35,530 nt of DNA. Origin: Apostichopus parvimensis (lineage: Eukaryota; Echinodermata; Holothuroidea; Aspidochirotida; Stichopodidae). Shown here in pieces: positions 27,100-35,530 of the stretch. The notes under the pieces are model-generated. The model made no database searches. It saw nothing but the letters and a program-made list of their open reading frames with translations, and was not told the DNA's origin. The first letter of the stretch is position 1. Each line of letters starts with the position of its first letter. The position numbers were made by a program, and so were the translations under genes. The stretch lies in NCBI GenBank assembly GCA_000934455.1, contig KN887309.1, forward strand, positions 10,812 to 46,341. The letters are read 5' to 3'.

Positions 27100-30000
27100 C
27101 AGAGCCTCAAGGAAAAAGTAATAAAGAAAAAGTTATTGGTGGGTTTCCTCTTGTTATGAACTAACCATTGCATTGTGTAAGATAAATCCAGACAGTTATA
27201 TCCCACTACGTCACTTTAATGGATAGAACCGAAACGTATCAGTTATGTTATAGTGTCAGTCAATTCAACCAATGGTTCAACCTTATACTAAGTACGGCGA
27301 TGACACGTTATAGAAGGGGTTATTAGGTTATCTGGCGTATCTGTTATCTGTGATAGGAAGACAATCATGGAAGCCAATTATCTGATCAAAAGGCCAAATA
27401 GATGATGAATAAGGAAGTAAGATCCTCGGAGGATAAGACGGCAAAGTCCTGTTTTGTAGAAAACGCTTGACTGAGTAATGTTTAGGTCAAAGCCCGCTGT
27501 AGTGTACGGTAACAGGAACATTAACGTACGATTAGTTTTGTATTGTGTTTGATACGAAAATGAGGCGGAAAAGGAAGTAAGAAAACACCCCTTTACAGTA
27601 GGTAATGTTTCTGTAGCTATATCGTTGTTACACATATTCAACTTTAAAATGTGAAAACGCCCTTAGACTCTAACTAGAATCTTTTTATTTATTTCTGGAG
27701 GAAGAACCCCCAAACACCCGTACATGAGACTAAGCTGCAATGAACCCAGTGCTGTCCAACTTGCTTTACAAAATCCTAGATTAGCCTTTGGTCCTTCCAT
27801 TCATGTGCATGTCCGTATCTAAAATCAGTCGGGGTATTTCAATTCTCTCCACTCCCACCCCCGCCCCACCCCACCACCTACCTCACCCAACCCCCACCAC
27901 CTATACCTCACCCCACCACGTACCTCACCCCAACCCCCACCTTTGAAATCCCGTGGACGCCAAAGACTACAAATTTGGTTGTATACTGCACAGACAGACA
28001 CTCTGCCAACATGTTATGTGATAGCTCCTCTTACATTAATCAACAAGGGATAAGCCTGGAGCATTATAATCCATTCCGTGTAGTCTCATTCCAGTTGCAT
28101 TCATCGGTTTAATACACATTGGAATCATTAAAACAGACACTACAGACTTCATATCGGATTTGATTTGTCACCTTTTAACCGATAAAATGTTCACACACAC
28201 AAAATTCGTCTCTGATTCCAGCCTCAAATGTCGTAACTTTGATGACAAACGAAAGTTATTTTGAAAGTATAAGAGATACTATGTATGTCTACACTATTAA
28301 AGAGTTTATTTCCGTGCGTGACAGTCTCACAGAAGTCGTTTTTTGTCAGGTGCGACTAAGCATTAGATTCATGATGCAAACAATAAACCATGTTACCATG
28401 GTTACTCGTAATTATCTAAACCACATCATAGGTAAATAACAGAAAGTATATACTAGGGAAAAGTAATAATACCCTTTATAAAGTTTGGGACGTTCAACTT
28501 AAAGTCGCTTTGAGTTTCATTTCCAAAATGGGCTAAAATAAGGGAGGTGTTCTTTTTCAAGTTTGTGTACTCTCAACACAATGAAGTGAAAACATAAGTA
28601 GGCCTACCAACTAAATAACGAAATTCAAGGGTAAAGGTTTGTTCATTTCAGTAAAATTACAAACAAATTTGCCGTGATCGTCAATCTATTTAGTCAATAA
28701 ATAAGCACTTTTGAAAATGTTCACTTTCATTTTCAAAATGAATATACAAATATTCTTACTTATTTTCAAAAATAATGGCACTTCAACTGTACCTTACTAT
28801 TTTCTTCTTGTTGACACATTCGCGACTGTCGGCAATAAAACTAATTTTGATGTTGCGAACCGTGACAATTTCTCTGCTGTCATTTCCGATGAGGATTTCA
28901 ATAACATCTTACTTATTTATTTATTTGTTTGAAAAGTGACCCAGAAGCAACACACAAAAATCAAAAGCAAAAGATATACTATATGGCCTCAAATAACTTG
29001 TTTATCAATGTACTACAAACGTATCAAAGAACGAGAGGTACTGGATGTTATCTAATCGGGTACGGCTTTGTATGAGGTTCAAGAACAATTTATGTAGTTA
29101 TCAAACAATAGGTTCAAAAAGTTTTGCCCTCAACATTTAAAGAAGTAAAGGAAGATAAATTGAAAGAGTATATAACACGACAATCGTAATTGCTTTGTAA
29201 TTTTGACTGGCACTCAATTTTACTTTTTCATTGCACAATGTCATATCAACAATAACATCTTTCCTTAAGTCATACTTTATAATGTATTTTGTCCCCCTTT
29301 ATCCAGTCCGACCACACCCCCTCCCTGTTCTATATGATTAGACCGGTAGTGAAAATGGGATTATTAAAGAATGATATCGCTTTGTTTGTTTCTCATGCAA
29401 CTCAGGTTCTGTTCAGAGCAGCGTTTCGTTCAAACATATTAGACCCTATAAGTGTGAATTTTTTTCCCTTTCACTCTGGTTGAACCCGGGACGGTATATT
29501 TGTGGTTGCACGCCCAGCCATCAAAATAAAGCTGGTAACTTGATTGCATCCAGCCGAAGTGTTCTCTCAAACTGGTTAACCGCCTTTTTTTGTAGACAGC
29601 ATTCTTTTATCATATCATTTAACTTCTGTTTGAATGTTCATGTTCGCTGATAGGAACTGATATCTTGTATGTGCAAATTCAGCCAATTGAAGCAATGGTA
29701 GTTCAAAATATGTGTGGGCGTACTTTTACGGGTTTTGGAGAGGTACGCCTACACCTTGGGGGGGGGGGGAGAAAAATGGGCCGCAAAACATAACAAAAAG
29801 TTCTGTTATGGGTATTAGAGAGCAAGTGAATATAGGGTTGCTATTGTTGTTACCACCTTTCTCCTTTCCTGTGTTGTTGCCATCCTAATTTGCATAATTT
29901 AAATCTTATTTCGTTGTTAGCTTGAGTGTTTGGCTCCCTGCTGCAAGGTACACACATAGACCTATTTTCTCTCGTGTAATTCTGTGCGTGTTTTATTTCT

Positions 30001-31490
30001 CACATTCATTGCTTGTCCATATAACAAAATCAAAAGTCACGCGTTCTCTACAGTATACGTACGCCATATAATATATGTTAAATGGGTGTACTGATTTTCG
30101 TCTATATTTAACTTCTCAATTATTAAGGCCTAATTAGCGTTCCATGAAAACAATTTTTATTGGCCGAAAATAAGGACAGTCCTTATCATGCCATCTAATC
30201 TTTATTATATCCATTGTAAGCTCAATTCGACACCCTGCAGTAGTTTGGATTACTTACTGTATTCACTGCAGAAATTGGGTAAAGAGGTTAAGCTTTATGC
30301 TATTAAAACTTGTTAAGGTCCTATTATCTATTTCCCTTTGTGCAATGAGTTAGAACTAAGTTCAACCAGGGAGTTATTATTCCATAACAAATATCTGGTT
30401 CAACAAACAGTTCGCCCTAACTGTTGCACTATTTCTGATTTTCTTCTTTCAAGCTCATCTGTGTATAAAGTTCAAATTTTTAACATGTCAAATAGTACTT
30501 ACAGGTCATAAGTATTGCTTTTTTGCTTACAACTTTCGTCTTCCCAAACCAAATTAACAAAGTTTTTCAAAAATGTTTCCTTCCCAGGATGCTTGTGAAC
30601 CTCAAATGTAATCCTGCACTGAAAAAAAATGTTAGAGTAGACATTTATGCATATATTAAAGAAGTTTGTGACGAATGACTGCATGCTAAGAAAGGAAAAA
30701 AACACTTCTCATTCGATTTGGAAAGTATCATGTTTTGAATGACAAGACTGAAGACTCGATCAAGTTTATTTCATGCATTGCTCATCTACTTGATAGATAG
30801 CCAGGGCCAGGCCTATGGGTTTTTGAAGTTTTAACAATAACTAATTGGCATATTTTTCATTATACCAAAACTGTCTACATTCATTTGAAGTGTTTCATGT
30901 TGTGGCGTCACACATTGACCACGGAAGTCATATGACTTCAGTGAAATCGAAAACTTGAACTAGCAGCCCCCTGACACGACTTTTCAACCATGACATCTCC
31001 CGAATAAACAAGATGTTTCTATTTGTGGAGGGGGGGGGGGGGAGGCTTGCTTCTGTTTTTATACCCCACTGTGCATAGGCTAAAGTGTTTCGTTTTTGCA
31101 GTATTTGAATGGTTGTTGAAATTTGACGATGAGTGACCAGTAGTTGAAGTAGATATTTTCAGGACAGAAATTATGTAATTTAGTTGAGTCTATGTAATCT
31201 GAACCTTTCAATATACGATAGAATGACAAATATCAAACACAAATATCAAAAAAAAATGTATACACTGATAGGCTGTTTTGAACACGCGTAGATGTCAGTA
31301 ATTGTTATGATCCTATAAGGCTCTCCAACGATTTTAAAAAGGGCGCTGTCATACTCCCGTCCTAATGCGCGTGCTTTATGTACTGTTTACAGTATAGAGT
31401 AAAAACGAACGTGTGAAAGCGCTCGCAAGCATGCCAACACGTCTGATGAACTTGCGTACAGACGCGTTGACTGATTGACTAAGTGCAAGG
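27100..31490. other. Intergenic DNA, no recognised gene
   Basis: Only short, low-complexity open frames occur. A C-rich minisatellite lies at 27849-27942, a TTTA run near 28910-28930, and oligo-G runs near 29758 and 31029. No conserved domain is visible. Confidence 0.4.
27849..27942. repeat. C-rich minisatellite
   Basis: Imperfect units built from CCCCACCACC, TACCTCACCCC and AACCCCCACC repeat about four to five times. The minus strand is G-rich. Confidence 0.75.
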
Positions 31491-31508
31491 TTCCACTTGT
31501 GCAGTTTG

Positions 31509-32121
31509 GGCCGAACAACGAGTTTAAGAAATCTGGAGGAACTATCACGCAGTAAATACGCGCGTACGCGCGTACCATGCAAGGAGGGTCATGTGATGTG
31601 TTCCAGGGCGGTACTAATATATTACTCTCCCCATTACGCATGATGATTTCACCCAACTAGTACGTAAATGTGTATGCGTGCTTAGAGCAGCAGACGACAC
31701 CCGTTACCTAGCAATAACCGTGCCTGTAGCCTAACGTGATAGCTACATTCCCGTCGAGCAGCATTAGGCTCTGTTCCATGGAGAATTCCGTGGTAGCACT
31801 GAACTAAACATTTCCCCACAGCACCAAACGCTCACCCTTGACAACCGTGGAACTACTGATTTGGATCACATGTTTAACGTTAGCATATTAGCACTATTTC
31901 GTAGGGCTGAAGTACCAGTACCTTCTTACGCCGTTAGTTCCCATGTCCGATTCGTCTTGGTGCAAATCTTTCACGAAGTCACTAACACTATTCTCGAACT
32001 GCTACAGAGAAATATCAGTTTGGTACCACCCTGGAACACATCACATGACCCTTCATGTATGGTACGCGCGCGCCCAATTGACATGAATCCTCCAGATTTC
32101 TTAAACTCGTTGGGGCCGAAC
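31509..32121. repeat. Long inverted repeat, ~105-bp arms, ~400-bp spacer
   Basis: The left arm (31509-31615) and right arm (32020-32121) are reverse complements over most of their length. Shared blocks include AACGAGTTTAAGAAATCTGGAGGA, followed by CGCGCG-rich sequence, GTACCAT, and GGGTCATGTGATGTGTTCCAGGG. The pair could be a foldback-type element or two opposite insertions of one repeat. The similar peptides readable from each arm come from this repetition and are not genes. Confidence 0.85.
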
Positions 32122-32129
32122 GAAAAGGG

Positions 32130-34668
32130 GTCATTAGAAAACCCTTCGAAAGATCTCGTCTTCAATAATTACGAAGGAAATTGTATCCCACGAGTGATCA
32201 CCACAACGGTGTCGTTATGATTTGCAGGCAGAGAATGCAATTTGTCAAATTTCGCGGAACTAGATAGGACCGGTATGACTGTTGATTTTGGGTGTGGTCA
32301 TGGAGACTCTCATTGGCTTGTTATACGCAAAGGGCATCCTCGCGGGCAACGTGTGACACGACTAGTGCTGTAATTTTGCCTCATAATGTGCTGTGAAATG
32401 TGTATAATAGAACGCATGATAATACACTGCGCACCAATCTTATTCCTTTAACGGATGTCCTTGTATAGAATGGGCTTCAATCCAGTATCTATATTTAGGT
32501 CGTCTTTCTCCGATCAACTGTTTAGCAAAATGGCTATTAATGATAAATCTTTCTTTTTTTCATAGAACATATTTACGAATCGAAGCGGGTTGTTTAAACG
32601 TTTTTAAAACAAATATATCATCTCAAAATAGGTGGCTCTATAAATTACTACATTGTTTTGATGGAAGATTCAGTCACTACCGATTTTTGATTTTATTTTT
32701 TTTGTTAACTCGACAGTATAGTGTTTGACATACTAACGTATACGGAATATGATCATGTTTATAGAACGCCTCGTGACCTCTTACTGCATAAATAACTCCC
32801 CGTTGAATAAACCTTTGACTCGACCTATTCTTCTAGACAAACAAATATCGGTGTTTCCAAGTACTCCAATCGGCTTATATAGTAGTTGGCCTACAAGCTG
32901 TCATCCATACGATTTCGATGGTAATTTACCTATGTGTATACATTGTCTGGGTCTCCCGCTGAGCAGTTGCGCTTAGCGACAAACAAAAGAGTAGCTGAGG
33001 GGGGGGGGGTAGGGTAGGGGTGGATGGAGACGGACGTGAGAAGGGCTAAACTTTCGAAACACACAATACTTTTATGTCACATACGTCCATGGCAATGCCC
33101 TACCCAATATTCAGATGAGGTAAGTGCCTACAGGGTCAAGAATCCTCAGGGTCTACTACTTGGTATATGATGGGCCTAAGACTTAATCATTTCAAAATTT
33201 AACAAAAGGGACGTGGGAGGGGCGGGGGAGTGCCCCACCTTTGAAACAAAGTTTATAAGTCTTCATGCTTCTTGGGCAATAAAAATCATTTATATGGAAG
33301 TTCATCAAAAAGAGTCATTTGTTAAAGAAAATATTGCTTGACATTGTATTTCCTAAATTAAAACTGAGAGGAATTGTTCATCAAATATTGCCCAAATGGT
33401 CGCCGCATCAGGGCCAATTTACATTACTCCTCTGGAGCTAATGAACCGAAATACCAAAAAGAGGCACTTCTTATTTATGAAAAGTTGCGCGTTGGAGGTT
33501 TCTCACAAAGACTTTAGGCGGAGCAGTGCCCCCCCCCCCTAGCTCCCCTTCTGTATCCCGACTCCGACAAAGCTGCTCTTGCTGGTGCATATTGTTCCTC
33601 ATTGCAGCTCGTCTTAAAACAACTGAAGTCACTGAACTAACTTCATTAGTATGCCAGTTTGATTTCATTGAGTAAGACGAAGTCAGCCACAAACAAACTA
33701 CCCTCTACGCAGTGTTTTTTCCGGTATTATTTAGACGGTATACTCATTAAATTGATATTACATGGCAACATTCCAAGTACAAGTTGGTTGATGTTCGGTG
33801 AGTGATCGTTTGTATCAAGTATAAGATAATGTCTTCCATAAGAGACGCGGATAACGATGTCCGGCCACGCAGGCAGTTCGCTGTCTTGGCAAACTTTTTT
33901 GGATCTAGTTGATCAAGATGGTAGGATGTAGGAAGCAGGTTCTATTGGGAGGAAGTAATTAACTGTAGGAGGAACACTTGAACCTTTATCACTACGGAAG
34001 AACTCCATCAAAAAATAATGAATAAATATAGAAGAAGATTAAGAAAATGAAAAAAAAGAACTCATTGAAGTATAAGAGTAATTATACTCTCGACTTAACT
34101 GAAGGATTTTAGGAATAACTAAATACTTACTTCAGCCTTTTGTAAAAAAACAAACTAGTGAACTTTGTAGAGTTCATCACCCCTAATGAAAGGCCTATAT
34201 AGGACTTTCTTTCATTCAAATGATATGATATCGTATCGTATGATCGCATCGCATCCGGCACTGCATCGTATCATATGATATGACATGTCATGTCACGTCA
34301 CTTCATGCCCATGAAACGTCATGTCACTTCATACTCTGTCCTGTCGTGTCAAAGTTACAAACTAATCAAAATATGTAAATCGTTGTAAATAATCTAAGGT
34401 CATGAAAAAGCAGAGTTAGGCTACAGAAATGTTCATATACTACAGTACTGGGTCGTCAAATACTCTTATCTATTCGGTTAGACGTTTGAGATACAATGAA
34501 TGTTTTTCAGAGAAAGCACAAAACCTTTCCTTGGTTTCCGTTATTATGACGCTAAAATATCTCAATTAATACAGTATCACATTATATAAACCAGACCACA
34601 ATAGTTTGAGCCCATGCCCATTACGAAGCCTTACACAACATGTGGGCCTTTCAACGTCGCAGTCACAA
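32130..34668. other. Intergenic DNA, no recognised gene
   Basis: No convincing coding exon. Oligo-G (near 33000) and oligo-C (near 33528) runs are present, and a period-5 array lies at 34221-34350. Confidence 0.4.
34221..34350. repeat. Drifting 5-bp-periodic array
   Basis: Successive pentamers run GATAT, GATAT, CGTAT, CGTAT, GATCG, CATCG, CATCC, then CGTAT, CATAT, GATAT, GACAT, GTCAT, GTCAC, GTCAC and TTCAT. The period holds while the unit changes gradually from GATAT-like to GTCAC-like. Confidence 0.75.
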
Positions 34669-35293
34669 CTACCATTCCATCTGTTTCACAGGCGTGAGAA
34701 CGTTGAAAAATATTTCGTCAGTACTTGGAGCCATTAGAGTTTCTTCACTCGGAAGTAGATCATAAAATACCACTTTAAGACCTGTCCATGCCCCCTCATT
34801 GTTTTTAATTGAAGATATTTCACTTGGGTTTGCGGTTATTGCTTTCTTCCCAAGGAGATTCTTTTGAGACGAAAACATAGGAAAATTGTCCATTTTCAAT
34901 TTGAACATCTGTCGAACGTGGTTTACATCGACGAGTTTAATCTTACTTGACAACCTCATTAAATGAATTCCATCAGATGAGAGAATTACTCAATCATTCT
35001 TGAAAGAAAATAACTACATTTCAACTGACACTTTATGCAATACTAATGGGAAACTATATTAAGTTTGAATACATACGTGAAATATATACATATTGGTCGA
35101 CTTGAAATGGATCCTTGATGACGTCATCATTTGTCTCTATCCCGCAAATTTCTTTGCGGGATGTAATGTATTCGAAAATGGATAAAACCCAGAAAACAGG
35201 ATTTGGTTCCACTTCGAGAATCACACTAAGATATATATTTACTTGAATGTACGCGAAAATGACAGAATCAAGCAAAACATGTTCATAATTTAT
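34669..35293 (-). CDS. Unrecognised gene, 3' part, two exons on the minus strand
   Basis: Exon A (35293-35077) follows the acceptor ccacatttctgtcatag and ends at the donor TCAC|GTATGT. Exon B (34988-34669) follows a weaker acceptor, ttctttcaagaatgattgag, and ends in TAG. Exon A leaves in phase 1 and exon B enters in phase 1, so 177 residues read through without a stop. The first exon shows alternating hydrophobic residues (VIFAYIQVNIYLSVILEVEP) suggesting beta strands, then PVFWVLSIFEY. The second includes GIHLMRLSSKIKLVDVN and GAWTGLKVVFYDLLPSEE. The composition is balanced and unlike the low-complexity chance frames nearby. I do not recognise the family. No start or upstream exon is visible, so the gene probably continues past the right edge. 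Confidence 0.55.
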
Positions 35294-35530
35294 CTATGAC
35301 AGAAATGTGGCAAATTAACGGGAAAATTCATGGAAGCTCAAACGAGAAATGACATTTAATTATGGCAGTGTCGCCAAAACGCCCCTCAAATATCACTCAT
35401 GAAGTAAAACTAAACACATGTTTACGAGACATGGACTTGTACTAATAGTGCCACCATGTCAACTGAAATCGGAATAAATCACTATGTTATTCAGTTCCTG
35501 CTGATATAAATATGTACGTACACACACACA
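35294..35530. other. Right edge, presumed intron of the minus-strand gene
   Basis: No further exon is visible here. The window ends in a (CA)n run (35519-35530). Confidence 0.4.

Noticed and set aside
26859-27164. Open frames on both strands through the GC-rich patch
   Set aside because: Overlapping frames on opposite strands are expected in GC-rich DNA that lacks stop codons; no family match.
28711-28932. 73-residue plus-strand frame ending in a TTTA run
   Set aside because: Part of it looks protein-like, but no good splice sites or family resemblance support it.
31387-32220. Two frames sharing an LVPPWNTSHDP-type peptide
   Set aside because: The similarity comes from the inverted repeat being read from both arms; neither frame has coding support.
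34669-35293. Gamete-fusion (HAP2-like) or sperm ion-channel subunit identity for the minus-strand gene
   Set aside because: The idea was suggested by the nearby karyogamy gene, but no diagnostic motif of either family is visible.
1-35530. CRISPR arrays, bacterial operons, phage genes
   Set aside because: Spliceosomal introns and animal genes show this is nuclear eukaryotic DNA; the short repeats are microsatellites and minisatellites without unique spacers.

Overview
The window is eukaryotic nuclear DNA from an animal. It is AT-rich and intron-rich, with GT/AG-bounded exons, retroelement fragments, short DNA transposons, microsatellites and many oligo-G/C runs. The two recognisable genes are animal genes. 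The repeat content (tRNA-derived SINEs, CR1/L2-like LINE remnants, hAT-type miniature elements) and the closeness of the ARPC4 protein to vertebrate ARPC4 suggest a marine invertebrate deuterostome. An echinoderm, perhaps a sea cucumber, is my guess and is not proven.

Layout. Positions 376-1136 hold a non-autonomous hAT-type element with a perfect 8-bp target duplication. Positions 1608-9852 (+) hold a seven-exon gene for a KAR5/GEX1/Brambleberry-family nuclear-envelope fusion (karyogamy) protein of 524 residues. It has a signal peptide, a Cys-rich luminal domain, a coiled coil, three membrane segments and a basic tail with an AT-hook-like motif. Its introns contain a SINE, a 5'-truncated LINE on the minus strand, a U2-snRNA-like element and local duplications. 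Positions 9853-14972 are intergenic and include a second hAT-type element (11978-12646, perfect 8-bp duplication). Positions 14973-22029 (+) hold a complete six-exon ARPC4 gene (Arp2/3 complex 20-kDa subunit, 168 residues). Its first coding exon carries only the ATG and its last only a Phe codon plus stop. The end of exon 5 is copied twice more in a 140-bp tandem array. Positions 22030-34668 show no convincing gene, but contain a GC-rich patch with Grainyhead-like sites, a C-rich minisatellite, a long inverted repeat and a 5-bp-periodic array. Positions 34669-35293 (-) hold two phase-compatible exons of a gene I do not recognise, which probably continues beyond the right edge.

Function. Brambleberry-type proteins act in fusion of nuclear envelopes after fertilisation. 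ARPC4 is a constitutive actin-nucleation subunit. The two genes lie in the same direction about 5 kb apart, and nothing in the sequence shows co-regulation. The points most worth a second look are the AT-hook on the predicted nucleus-facing tail of the karyogamy protein, the U2-like element with an snRNA-like layout, the triplicated exon end in ARPC4, and the unidentified minus-strand gene.
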